A DNA stretch of 64,000 nt from the NCBI RefSeq assembly GCF_005280195.1, contig NZ_SZPR01000012.1, positions 1-64,000 of the forward strand. The letters are read 5' to 3'. The notes beneath the pieces were generated by a model, which worked only from the letters and a program-made list of their open reading frames with translations, was not told the origin of the DNA and searched no databases. The DNA is from Streptomyces galbus (GTDB lineage Bacteria > Actinomycetota > Actinomycetes > Streptomycetales > Streptomycetaceae). Each line of letters starts with the position of its first letter. The first letter of the stretch is position 1. This document shows, in pieces, positions 51,959 to 60,525 of the stretch. The translations under genes and the position numbers were made by a program.

Positions 51959-52891
51959 GTGGATCTGTTGCAGCTGCGCTACTTCCAGGCCGTCGCCCGT
52001 TACGAGCACATCAGCCGCGCCGCGGAGGAGCTCCGCATCGCCCAGCCCTCGCTCAGCCGCGCCATCGCACGCCTGGAGGCCGAGCTGGGCTCGCCGCTGT
52101 TCGACCGCAAGGGCCGCCGGATCCGGCTGAACCAGTACGGCACGGTGTTCCTGCGGCACGTCGACCGCTCGCTGAGCGAGCTGGACGACGGGCGCCGGGC
52201 GGTCCACGAGGCCCGCGACACCGGGCTCGGCCGGGTCAGTGTCGCCTCCGAGACCCTGCTCACGATCAGTCCCGTCCTCGGCAGCTTCCGGGCCGCCCAC
52301 CCCCGCGCCGACGTCCGGCTGTTCCAGTCGGACGCGGACGAGATGGACCGCCAGCTGCGCGCCCGGGAGGTCGACTTCTGCGTGGCCTCGCAGCCGCTGA
52401 CGGGGACGCACCTGGCGTCGATCGAACTCGTCCGCGAGGAGGTCCTGCTCGGCGTGCCGCACGGGCACCGGCTGGACGGCCGCGACACCGTGACCGTCCC
52501 CGAACTCGCCGACGAGCCGTTCGTCACGACCCGGCGCGGCTGGCAACGCGCCCTGCTCGACCGACTGTTCGCGGCCGAAGGCCTCACTCCGGTGCTGTCC
52601 TGCGAGAGCGACGAACCCGGCGCCAGCGGGGACCTGATCAGCGCGGGCCTCGGCATCGGCCTCATCCCCGCGATGTCCCGCCAGGCCGGCACGCGCATCC
52701 CACTCGCCTGGGTGCACGTGGACGCGCCCGACTGCCACCGGGTGCTCAGCCTGGTGTGGAACCGCCACACCCACCTGTCCGAAGCGGCGCTGCAGTTCCG
52801 GACGTTCATCACGAGCAAGCCGTTCATGACCCACCGGCTGCCAGGGCCGGGTCACTCACCGGAGGAGCACCGAGCAGGGTGCGCCGGCTGA
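51959..52891 (+). CDS. LysR-family transcriptional regulator
   Basis: A 310-residue regulator with an N-terminal winged HTH, LLQLRYFQAVARYEHISRAA then SLSRAIARLEAELGSPLFDR, near residues 3-49. A periplasmic-binding-like effector domain spans about 90-295. The start is GTG with AAGG 6 bases upstream. It is divergent from cydA. LysR proteins often act on the divergent gene, so it may control the cyd operon, but no T-N11-A site could be singled out. Confidence 0.88.
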   Translation: MDLLQLRYFQAVARYEHISRAAEELRIAQPSLSRAIARLEAELGSPLFDRKGRRIRLNQYGTVFLRHVDRSLSELDDGRRAVHEARDTGLGRVSVASETLLTISPVLGSFRAAHPRADVRLFQSDADEMDRQLRAREVDFCVASQPLTGTHLASIELVREEVLLGVPHGHRLDGRDTVTVPELADEPFVTTRRGWQRALLDRLFAAEGLTPVLSCESDEPGASGDLISAGLGIGLIPAMSRQAGTRIPLAWVHVDAPDCHRVLSLVWNRHTHLSEAALQFRTFITSKPFMTHRLPGPGHSPEEHRAGCAG

Positions 52892-53408
52892 CCGCGGTGA
52901 GTCCCGCGGTCCCGCCCTGGTGGTGACGCCGGTGGCTCTTCGGGCCGGCGTGCCGATCACCGCTCGGACGGTGGCGGACCACTTGGCCGGGCGGCGGCCC
53001 GGTCATCGCCGCGGGGCGCACTCCTCGTTGACCGCGAAGTCGAAGTGGCCGAGCAGCCCCGACAACAGCGCGCCCGGCATCGTCGCCACCACGGCCGTTC
53101 GGACCGGCGTCCGGCGCGTCATCGTGAGTTCCCCTCGTCCACGACGGCCGCTGTCCATGACGGCCGGTGTCACGCGGACCCGTCGCGGCGGTCCGCGTCC
53201 ACGGCGGTCCCACCGACCGCCGTCCCTGCGTCCCAGTGGCCCCGACCCGGCCGGATCCTGTCGCTCCGCACCCCCCGCGTACCGCCGGACTTCACGCCCC
53301 CGCCACCGCACCCTTCCGTGGCGTTCGGTGCCGCTGGAACACTCTGTGCGCGCATCCCGTCAGAACCCGGCCGGTTCGCAGCCCGTCAGGACGAGAGGTC
53401 CACCAGCC
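52892..53408. other. 517-base gap before the phospholipase gene
   Basis: Lies between LysR and phospholipase C, both on the plus strand. It contains a possible minus-strand micro-gene (53003-53122). CGTCC/GACGG-type short repeats occur around 53140-53230. No clear promoter was identified. Confidence 0.4.
53003..53122 (-). CDS. Possible 39-residue peptide
   Basis: Short frame MTRRTPVRTAVVATMPGALL onward, ending in GLLGHFDFAVNEECAPRR. GAGGGG lies about 8 bases before the ATG. It has a basic start and a hydrophobic centre like a small secreted or membrane peptide, and one Cys. There is no homology I can name. It may be a chance frame. Confidence 0.35.
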   Translation of the reverse strand: MTRRTPVRTAVVATMPGALLSGLLGHFDFAVNEECAPRR

Positions 53409-55460
53409 ATGCCCGAAGTCAACCGGCGCCGATTCCTCCAGCTCGCGGGCGCCACCACGGCGTTCACCGCGCTCAATGCCAGCATCGAGCGCGCCGCCGC
53501 CCTGCCGGCCAACCACCGCACCGGGTCGATCGAGGACGTCGAGCACATCGTCGTCCTCATGCAGGAGAACCGTTCCTTCGACCACTACTTCGGCCGCCTC
53601 AGGGGCGTCCGCGGCTTCGGCGACCCGCGCCCGGTCACGCGCCCCGACGGCACGTCGGTGTGGCACCAGTCCGACGGCACCAAGGACGTCCTGCCCTTCC
53701 GCCCCGACCTGGACGACCTGGGCCTCGCCTTCATCCAGGACCTGCCGCACGGCTGGAACGACGGGCACGCCGCCTTCGACCGGGGCAGGTACGACAAGTG
53801 GGTGCCCTCGAAGGGCTCCACGACGATGGCCTACCTGGAGCGGCGCGACATCCCGTTCCACTACGCCCTCGCGGACACCTTCACCGTCTGCGACGCCTAC
53901 CACTGCTCGTTCATCGGCTCCACGGACCCCAACCGCTACTACATGTGGACGGGGTACACGGGCAACGACGGCAAGGGCGGTGGGCCCGTCCTCGGCAACG
54001 ACGAGGCCGGGTACAGCTGGACGACCTACCCCGAGCGGCTGGAGGAGGCCGGGGTGTCGTGGAAGATCTACCAGGACGTCGGCGACGGCCTCGACGCGCA
54101 GGGCTCCTGGGGCTGGATCCCCGACGCCTACCGCGGCAACTACGGCGACAACTCGCTGCTGTACTTCACCCAGTACCGCAACGCCCGCCCCGGCGACCCC
54201 CTCTACGACAAGGCCCGCACCGGCACCGACGCCCGCACCGGCGAGGGCTTCTTCGACCGGCTGAAGGCCGACGTCACCGGCGGCAGGCTGCCGCAGATCT
54301 CCTGGATCGTCGCCCCCGAGGCCTTCACCGAGCACCCCAACTGGCCCGCCAACTACGGCGCCTGGTACATCGCCCAGGTGCTCGAGGCGCTCACCGCCGA
54401 CCCGGCCGTGTGGGCGAGGACCGCCCTGTTCATCACCTACGACGAGAACGACGGCTTCTTCGACCACCTCGTCCCGCCCTTCCCGCCGGCCTCCGCCGCG
54501 CAGGGCAGGTCCACGGTCGACGTCGGCCCGGACGTCTTCGCGGGCGACGCCGGCCACGTCGCCGGCCCCTACGGGCTCGGGCAGCGCGTGCCGATGCTCG
54601 TCGTCTCGCCCTGGAGCAAGGGCGGCTGGGTCTGCTCCGAGACGTTCGACCACACCTCGATCATCCGGTTCATGGAGCGCCGCTTCGGCGTGCACGAGCC
54701 GAACATCTCCCCGTGGCGCCGCACGGTCTGCGGCGACCTGACCGCGGCCTTCGACTTCTCCCGCGGCGACACCCGGCCGGTCACCCTGCCCGACACCGAC
54801 CGCTACGCGCCGCCGGACCGCCTGCGCCACCCCGACTACGTGCCCACCCCGCCCGCGCACGGCGTGCTGCCCAAGCAGGAGCGCGGACTGCGGCCCGCCC
54901 GGGCGCTGCGGTACGTGCCCTCCGTGGACGCCACCGTCGACGCCGCGGCCGGCAGGCTCACGCTCACCTTCGCCTCCGGCCCGCACACCGGCGCCGCCTT
55001 CCTGGTGACCTCCGGCAACCGCACCGACGGCCCGTGGAGTTACACCACCGGGGCCGGCCGGACCGTCTCGGACACCTGGAACTCCGCGTACTCGGGCGGC
55101 TCGTACGACCTGACGGTGCACGGCCCCAACGGCTTCCTGCGCGCCTTCGCCGGGTCGAACAGGGCCGCGGGCGCCGAGGTCGTCGCACGGCACGTCGGCG
55201 ACGACGTCGAGCTGACCTTCACCAACAGGGGCACGCGGACGGCGCAGTTGACGGTGACGGACGGCTACCGCGACCGCCGTACGACGGTGCGGGTGCGGCC
55301 CGGGGCCGTGCTGAAGCGGGTCGTCGACCTCGCCGCGAGCAAGCGGTGGTACGACCTGACCGTCACCTCCGACGCCGAGTCGACCTTCGTACGGCGCTTC
55401 GCCGGGCACGTCGAGAACGGCCGGCCGGGCGTCAGCGACCCCGCGATCGTGACCGAGTGA
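53409..55460 (+). CDS. Tat-exported phosphocholine-specific phospholipase C
   Basis: Predicted secreted phosphoesterase of 683 residues. A Tat signal NRRRFLQLAG lies at residues 5-14. The catalytic domain has MQENRSFDHYFGRLRGVRGF near residue 50, CDAYHCSFIGSTDPNRYYMW near 160 and ITYDENDGFFDHLVPP near 340, all typical of the acid-phosphatase/phospholipase C superfamily. Two C-terminal beta-sandwich domains (about 495-675) are also typical. It releases phosphate-containing head groups from lipids, possibly for phosphate supply. No PHO-box search could be run. Confidence 0.93.
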   Translation: MPEVNRRRFLQLAGATTAFTALNASIERAAALPANHRTGSIEDVEHIVVLMQENRSFDHYFGRLRGVRGFGDPRPVTRPDGTSVWHQSDGTKDVLPFRPDLDDLGLAFIQDLPHGWNDGHAAFDRGRYDKWVPSKGSTTMAYLERRDIPFHYALADTFTVCDAYHCSFIGSTDPNRYYMWTGYTGNDGKGGGPVLGNDEAGYSWTTYPERLEEAGVSWKIYQDVGDGLDAQGSWGWIPDAYRGNYGDNSLLYFTQYRNARPGDPLYDKARTGTDARTGEGFFDRLKADVTGGRLPQISWIVAPEAFTEHPNWPANYGAWYIAQVLEALTADPAVWARTALFITYDENDGFFDHLVPPFPPASAAQGRSTVDVGPDVFAGDAGHVAGPYGLGQRVPMLVVSPWSKGGWVCSETFDHTSIIRFMERRFGVHEPNISPWRRTVCGDLTAAFDFSRGDTRPVTLPDTDRYAPPDRLRHPDYVPTPPAHGVLPKQERGLRPARALRYVPSVDATVDAAAGRLTLTFASGPHTGAAFLVTSGNRTDGPWSYTTGAGRTVSDTWNSAYSGGSYDLTVHGPNGFLRAFAGSNRAAGAEVVARHVGDDVELTFTNRGTRTAQLTVTDGYRDRRTTVRVRPGAVLKRVVDLAASKRWYDLTVTSDAESTFVRRFAGHVENGRPGVSDPAIVTE

Positions 55461-55503
55461 GGACCACGGTGGAGATCCGGCCGGGCCGGGGTAGTGTGCC
55501 CCG

Positions 55504-56346
55504 GTGACCACGCATTCGAACACACCTGCTGGTTGGTACCCGGATCCGCACGGCGCGGCCCGGACGCTGCGCTACTGGGACGGCGCCCGCTGGACCGACC
55601 ACACGCACGCCGACCAGCAGGCGCAGGCCGCGCCCGCACAGCCCCCGGCCGCACCGCACGTCCCGGCCCAGCCCGCGGCGCCCGACCCGCGCGTGCAGCA
55701 CCAGGTCCAGCAGCAGGCCGGCGTCGCCGCGGGCGGCCCCGGCGGCGGCACCCTGTTCACCGAGCCGGTGCTGGTGGTGAACCAGAAGGCCAAGCTGATC
55801 GAGCTGACCAACGAGTACAAGGTCATGGACCAGCAGGGCAACCAGCTCGGCTCCGTCGTCCAGGTCGGCCAGAGCGCCCTGCGCAAGGTCGTGCGCTTCC
55901 TCGCGAGCATCGACCAGTACCTGACGCACAAGCTGGAGATCCGCGACGCCCAGGGCCGGCCGGTGCTGCGGCTGACCCGGCCCGCGAAGTTCCTGAAGTC
56001 CCGGGTGATCGTGGAGCGGCCGGACGGGCAGCCGGTCGGCGAGATCGTCCAGCAGAACGTCATCGGGAAGATCAACTTCGCGATCACGGCGAACGGGCAG
56101 CAGATCGGCGCGATCAAGGCGGAGAACTGGCGGGCCTGGAACTTCGCGATCGTCGACCACGCGGACAACGAGGTCGCCCGGATCACCAAGACGTGGGAGG
56201 GCCTGGCCAAGACGCTGTTCACGACTGCGGACAACTACGTCCTGCAGATCCACTACCAGCTTCCCGAGCCGCTGCTGAGCCTCGTCGTCGCCACGGCCCT
56301 GACCGTCGACACCGCGCTCAAGCAGGACTCCCGCGGCCTCGGCTGA
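55504..56346 (+). CDS. DUF2510 plus LURP-one/phospholipid-scramblase-like protein
   Basis: A 280-residue protein starting with GTG. The N-terminal DUF2510 motif GWYPDPHGAARTLRYWDGARW is at about 10-30. A Gln/Ala/Pro-rich linker runs to about 80. A scramblase/LURP-one beta-barrel domain follows (about 82-280, LFTEPVLVVNQKAKLIEL, then VMDQQGNQLGSV and WNFAIVDHADNEVARI). Cellular role is unknown in bacteria. It is convergent with the EamA gene, separated by a small hairpin. Confidence 0.82.
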   Translation: MTTHSNTPAGWYPDPHGAARTLRYWDGARWTDHTHADQQAQAAPAQPPAAPHVPAQPAAPDPRVQHQVQQQAGVAAGGPGGGTLFTEPVLVVNQKAKLIELTNEYKVMDQQGNQLGSVVQVGQSALRKVVRFLASIDQYLTHKLEIRDAQGRPVLRLTRPAKFLKSRVIVERPDGQPVGEIVQQNVIGKINFAITANGQQIGAIKAENWRAWNFAIVDHADNEVARITKTWEGLAKTLFTTADNYVLQIHYQLPEPLLSLVVATALTVDTALKQDSRGLG

Positions 56347-56354
56347 GCCCCCGC

Positions 56355-56376
56355 GGCCCCGGTCGGTGCCGGGGCC
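56355..56376. terminator. Hairpin between convergent genes
   Basis: GGCCCCGG (56355-56362) pairs with CCGGGGCC (56369-56376) around TCGGTG. It fills the 34-base gap between the scramblase-like and EamA genes and likely serves both. Confidence 0.65.
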
Positions 56377-56380
56377 CGGC

Positions 56381-57394
56381 CTACAGCGGTGTGAGGTGCC
56401 CCGGTCCGGTCGCGGGCCGGGGCATCGGCACGTGGTCGGGCGGAGCGGACGCCGCGTCGAGCGCCAGCACGACGGCCACGGGGTGCTCCTCGTCGACGCC
56501 GACCGCCGCGCGGTCCTCCGCGGCGAGCGCGCCCCCGCCCGCCGCCCCGACGGCGCGCCCGTCGTCCGCCACCGGCTCCGGCGCCGTACGCGACAGCAGC
56601 ACCACGCCCCACGACGCGAACGCCGCGCCGGCCAGGGCGAGCAGCACACCGGCCGGACCGCCGCGCAGCCGCTCGCCGAGCAGGGACAGGCCGATCACCG
56701 CGGCGGCCAGCGGGTTGGCTAGCGTCACCACGGCCAGCGGGGCGCCGAGACCGTCCCGGTAGGCCGTCTGCGACAGCAGCAGCCCGCCGGCGGCGAACGC
56801 GGCCACCAGCAGCGCCACCCCGACCACCTGGAGGCTCAGCACCGACCCGGAGCGGTCCGTCGCGGCCACCGTGACCGTCTGGGTGAGCGCCGAGGCGACG
56901 CCGGAGGCGAAGCCCGACGCGGTCGCGTGCCGCAGCCCGGGCCGGGCGCCGGGCCGGGCCAGCAGGCCGATCAGCGCGGCCGTGGTGCCCGCGACCGCGA
57001 TCGCCTCGGGCACGCTCAGCACGTCGTCGGGCGCCGGGCCCGAGGCCGCGACGAGGATCACCGCGAGGCCGAGCAGGGTGTACGCGGTGCCCCGCCACTC
57101 GGCGGCGCCGACCCGCCGGCCCGCGACCCGGGCGCCCAGCGGCACGGCCGCGACCAGGGTGAGCGCGCCCAGCGGCTGCACCACGGTCAGCGGGCCGTAC
57201 TTGAGCGCCACCACGTGCAGCAGCGCGGCCGAGGCGTTGAGCACCACCGACCACCACCACGCGCCGCTGCCCAGCATCCGCACCAGGCCGGCGCCGGGGG
57301 AGCGGGAGGCCAGGCGCTCCTGGGCGACCGCCGCGGTCGCGTAGGCGACGGCGGAGAACAGCGACAGGACGACGGCGACCGCCATGGCGCTCAT
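56381..57394 (-). CDS. EamA/DMT-type membrane transporter-like protein
   Basis: Predicted membrane protein of 337 residues with about nine or ten helices. VALKYGPLTVVQPLGALTLV near residue 63 and VTLANPLAAAVIGLSLLGER near residue 225 are characteristic drug/metabolite-transporter half-repeats. The C-terminal 65 residues are soluble and Ala/Pro-rich. The ATG overlaps the stop of the PAP2 gene (ATGA), so they are co-translated. Substrate unknown. Confidence 0.85.
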   Translation of the reverse strand: MSAMAVAVVLSLFSAVAYATAAVAQERLASRSPGAGLVRMLGSGAWWWSVVLNASAALLHVVALKYGPLTVVQPLGALTLVAAVPLGARVAGRRVGAAEWRGTAYTLLGLAVILVAASGPAPDDVLSVPEAIAVAGTTAALIGLLARPGARPGLRHATASGFASGVASALTQTVTVAATDRSGSVLSLQVVGVALLVAAFAAGGLLLSQTAYRDGLGAPLAVVTLANPLAAAVIGLSLLGERLRGGPAGVLLALAGAAFASWGVVLLSRTAPEPVADDGRAVGAAGGGALAAEDRAAVGVDEEHPVAVVLALDAASAPPDHVPMPRPATGPGHLTPL

Positions 57395-58206
57395 CGGCCC
57401 GCCCCCACGAGCGTGCGTCCCTCGGCCGGCTGCGTACCAGCCTGTGCGGGAGTCCGCGGCGCGGGGTCGTCGACGGCGGCCGCCGTGCGGTGCGGCAGGC
57501 GGATCACGGCGAGGGCCAGGCCCAGCAGGGCGCCCGCCACGAGCGCGTCGAGCCAGTAGTGGTTGGCGGTGCCCACGATCACGGTGAGGGTCAGCAGCGG
57601 GTGCAGCAGCCACAGCCAGCGCCACCGGGAGCGGGTGGCGGCCACGAGCCCGATCGCCACCATCAGGGCCCAGCCGAAGTGCAGCGAGGGCATCGCCGCG
57701 AACTGGTTGGACAGGTGGTCGCTCTGCGGCGGCCCGTACACCGAGGGGCCGTACACGCGCGCGGTGTCGACGAGACCCGCCTCGGCGAGCATCCGCGGCG
57801 GGGCCAGCGGGAACGTCAGGTGCAGCACCAGCGCGGCGGCGGTGACCGCGGCCAGCACCCGGCGTGCCCAGACGTAGTGGGCCGGTCGGCGCAGGTACAG
57901 CCAGACCAGGAAGGCGGCCGTGGCCGGGAAGTGGACGACCGCGTAGTAGGTGTTCGCGCCGTGGACCAGTACGTCGCCGTGCAGCAGGAGCGACTGCAGC
58001 GAGCCCTCGCCGGGCAGGTGGAGCCATCGTTCGGCGTCCCACACGTCATGGGCGTTGCGGTACGCCTCGCCGGTGTGCCCGGTCGCGAGCCCGCGGCCGG
58101 CCTTGTAGACGAGGAAGAGTCCCGCGACCAGCAGGAGCTCGCGGACTATGGGTGGCCGCGGTGTCGCGTCGGACTCCGCTTCGGCAGGCTCGGTGCGGGC
58201 ATTCAT
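57391..58206 (-). CDS. PAP2-family membrane phosphatase/transferase
   Basis: Predicted membrane enzyme of 271 residues with about six helices. The PAP2 motifs are LAPPRM near 134, AMPSLHFGWA near 169 (catalytic His region) and GTANHYWLDALVAG near 210 (second His and Asp). The subgroup resembles inositolphosphotransferases and lipid phosphatases. It is first in a two-gene operon with the EamA-like gene and divergent from the TetR gene, whose operator-like repeat lies between them. Confidence 0.87.
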   Translation of the reverse strand: MNARTEPAEAESDATPRPPIVRELLLVAGLFLVYKAGRGLATGHTGEAYRNAHDVWDAERWLHLPGEGSLQSLLLHGDVLVHGANTYYAVVHFPATAAFLVWLYLRRPAHYVWARRVLAAVTAAALVLHLTFPLAPPRMLAEAGLVDTARVYGPSVYGPPQSDHLSNQFAAMPSLHFGWALMVAIGLVAATRSRWRWLWLLHPLLTLTVIVGTANHYWLDALVAGALLGLALAVIRLPHRTAAAVDDPAPRTPAQAGTQPAEGRTLVGAGR

Positions 58207-58271
58207 CCCCCGGCCCCTTCGCTGACGTGGTGCGTGTGGTGGTGCTGCGACTCATCGATACGAGTTCGTAC

Positions 58272-58321
58272 CGATACGCCAGTGTACCGATACGATCGGG
58301 TACCGGTACACTGGCGTATCG
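58272..58321. promoter_or_regulatory. 18-bp perfect inverted repeat, TetR operator candidate
   Basis: CGATACGCCAGTGTACCG (58272-58289) is mirrored at 58304-58321 across 14 bases. A further palindrome TACGA-GT-TCGTA lies at 58259-58270. The half-site GATACG/CGTATC occurs at least four times in 70 bases. It sits between the divergent PAP2 and tetR starts, fitting autoregulation and control of the transporter operon. Confidence 0.75.
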
Positions 58322-58408
58322 ATTGATGTGCGCCACACTGGAGGCACGCACGACGACCGGCGCGACCGCGGCCGGTCGGGACCGGACGAGCAACGAGGAG
58401 ACAGACCG

Positions 58409-59023
58409 ATGACGTCGCAGGCCGCGGACGGACCGGACTCGGTCGCCGCGTCGCGCCGCTCCAAGCTCACGCCCGAGCGCGAGCAGGAGTTCTTCGACGC
58501 CGTCCTCGACCAGATCCGCGAGTGCGGGTACGACGCCGTCACCATGGAGGGCGTCGCGTCCACCACCCGGTGCAGCAAGTCGACGCTCTACCGGCAGTGG
58601 AAGACCAAGCCGCAGTTCGTCGCCGCCGCCCTGCGCTCCTGCCGCCAGGTGCGGTTCGCCGGCATCGACACCGGCAGCCTGGCCGGCGACCTGCGCGAGG
58701 CCGCCCGCGCGGGTGGCCAGGGGGCCGGCAACGACACCCAGCTCCTCCAGGCCCTCGGCCACGCCGTCATGCAGGACCCGGAGCTCCAGCGGGCGCTGCG
58801 CGACGCGCTCGTCGAGCCGGAGGTCGCCGCCCTGAAGGAGATCCTGCGGCGCGGGGTCGAGCGCGGCGAGGTGCCGCCCGACCACCCGGCGCTGGAGTTC
58901 GTGCCCGCCCAGTTCTACGGCGTCCTGCGCGTGCGCCCCGTCCTCGACGGGAAGTACGCCGACGCCGACTTCCTGGAGCGGTTCGTGGAGGCCGCGGTGC
59001 TCCCCGCGCTGGGCCTCACCTAG
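58409..59023 (+). CDS. TetR-family transcriptional regulator
   Basis: A 204-residue regulator. The ATG at 58409 has GAGGAG 9 bases upstream. The HTH is IRECGYDAVTMEGVASTTRC then SKSTLYRQWKTKPQFVAAAL, near residues 34-73. The ligand-binding domain follows, with TetR_C-type segments DTQLLQALGHAVMQDPELQ and LVEPEVAALKEIL. A likely repressor of the divergent PAP2-EamA operon. Confidence 0.88.
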   Translation: MTSQAADGPDSVAASRRSKLTPEREQEFFDAVLDQIRECGYDAVTMEGVASTTRCSKSTLYRQWKTKPQFVAAALRSCRQVRFAGIDTGSLAGDLREAARAGGQGAGNDTQLLQALGHAVMQDPELQRALRDALVEPEVAALKEILRRGVERGEVPPDHPALEFVPAQFYGVLRVRPVLDGKYADADFLERFVEAAVLPALGLT

Positions 59024-59102
59024 GACCGGGTCGCCGTCCACGGGATGACCGGACGGTGACCTGCTCGCGCCGCACCGTGGGGACGGGGGCGGCGCGCACC
59101 CC

Positions 59103-59152
59103 CCGGCCGGGTGGGGCTCCCTTTTGAGCGGAGGGGAACCCCACCCGGCCGG
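59103..59152. terminator. Bidirectional hairpin terminator
   Basis: CCGGCCGGGTGGGG (59103-59116) pairs perfectly with CCCCACCCGGCCGG (59139-59152). The 22-base interior can form a further CTCC/GGAG stem. It lies between the convergent tetR and DUF2510 genes. Confidence 0.85.
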
Positions 59153-59191
59153 ACCGTTCCCCGCCGGGCGCCGCGCGCCGGCGGGCGGCCG

Positions 59192-60229
59192 TCAGACGGT
59201 CCGGCCGTCGCCGCCCTTGGACACCTTGATGCCCTGGGTGATCGTGTCGATGACCGACACCTCCTGGTCGGCGTCCAGCCCGAACCGCAGCACCACCAGC
59301 CGGCTGCTGTCGGCGGGGGCCGGGAACGCCAGCGACTCGACGTAGCCGTCGGCGCCCTTGCTGGTGACCGCCTTCCAGCGCACCAGGTAGCCCTTCTGCC
59401 CGGCCACCGTCACCGCCTTGGAGGCGAGCACCTGGTGGGAGGTGATCTTCCCGTAGGTGGTGCCGCCGTAGGACTCCTCGGCGTTGGCGGCGATGTCCGC
59501 CTTGGCCACCTGCTCGGCGGTGCTGCCGGCCGTCTTCAGCAGCTCGGCCGGCGCGGAGTAGACCCCGCCCTTGGTGCAGGACTTGGAGGTGTCGCCGGGG
59601 CAGTCGTACGTCGTGTCCGACGTCACCTGGGCACCGGCCCCGCTCTGCTGCCCGGTCCAGCCGTGCGGGATCGGGATGCTGATCCCGTTCACCGGGTCCG
59701 GCACCGAACCGCTCTTGAGCTTCGGCGCCTCCGACCCCTCGGGAGAGGGCGACGCACCCCCGGAGCCGCCCGAGCCGCCGCCGTTCCCGCCCGGACCGCC
59801 GCCGTTGCCGCCCGGTCCGTCCGGGGCGCCGAACGGGCCGCCGGGTCCGCCCCGGCCGCCCGGCCCCTGCGCGGTGCCGGGCCCGGAGCCGCCGCCGTCG
59901 TCCTTGGTCAGCGCGTACACGCCGACCCCGATGCTCGCGAGCACCGCCACGGCGACGGCGACGGCTGTGCCGGTGCGCAGTCCGCGCTTCGGGGCCGGGC
60001 CCGCGGGCTGGGCGGGGTATCCCGGATGAGCCGGGTACGCCGTGACCGTGGGGTGGTCGTGCCCCGCCCCCGCGGCCGGCGCCTGCGCCGGCGGTCCCCA
60101 TGCGGCGGCCGGGCCCGCGGGGCGGGTCCGGTCCGTCCACGCCCTGCCGTCCCACCAGCGCTCGGTGGCGGGACCGTCACTTGTCTGCCCGGGGTCGGGG
60201 TACCACCCGGGGGGAGTCACCTGCGTCAT
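59192..60229 (-). CDS. DUF2510 membrane-anchored protein of unknown function
   Basis: A 345-residue protein. DUF2510 is at the N-terminus (GWYPDPGQTSDGPATERWWD near residues 8-27). A Pro/Ala-rich stretch leads to one transmembrane helix (AVAVAVAVLASIGVGVYAL near 88-106). A long Gly-rich linker (about 110-165) follows, then an extracellular domain (about 170-345) with a probable disulfide pair (YDCPGDTSKSC). Its end, EVSVIDTITQGIKVSKGG, is like LpqN/PsbP-type lipid-binding domains, but I am not sure. It is divergent from the AAA ATPase gene. Confidence 0.78.
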   Translation of the reverse strand: MTQVTPPGWYPDPGQTSDGPATERWWDGRAWTDRTRPAGPAAAWGPPAQAPAAGAGHDHPTVTAYPAHPGYPAQPAGPAPKRGLRTGTAVAVAVAVLASIGVGVYALTKDDGGGSGPGTAQGPGGRGGPGGPFGAPDGPGGNGGGPGGNGGGSGGSGGASPSPEGSEAPKLKSGSVPDPVNGISIPIPHGWTGQQSGAGAQVTSDTTYDCPGDTSKSCTKGGVYSAPAELLKTAGSTAEQVAKADIAANAEESYGGTTYGKITSHQVLASKAVTVAGQKGYLVRWKAVTSKGADGYVESLAFPAPADSSRLVVLRFGLDADQEVSVIDTITQGIKVSKGGDGRTV

Positions 60230-60525
60230 GACCCCACCGTATGAGGCGTCGGTGAAAACCGGATGAGAGGGCCGGGCGGCGCGGCCGGCCGGCGACCCGG
60301 CGACGTCCCGTCCGCCGCTGTGCCGGACTCCCGGCCGGCCGTCAATTCCGCGCCACACGTGCCGTGTTGACGACGACGGCGGTCCCGCGCAGGCCCCCGG
60401 CCCCGCCGCCGCGCACCGATGTCACCCGTCGAGGCACCTCCTCGCCGGACCGTGCTCCGCCCGGACCCCCGGGCGGCTACGCTCGGGTTCTGTACGTCGT
60501 TCGGGCGATGCGGGGAGGTAGCGGG

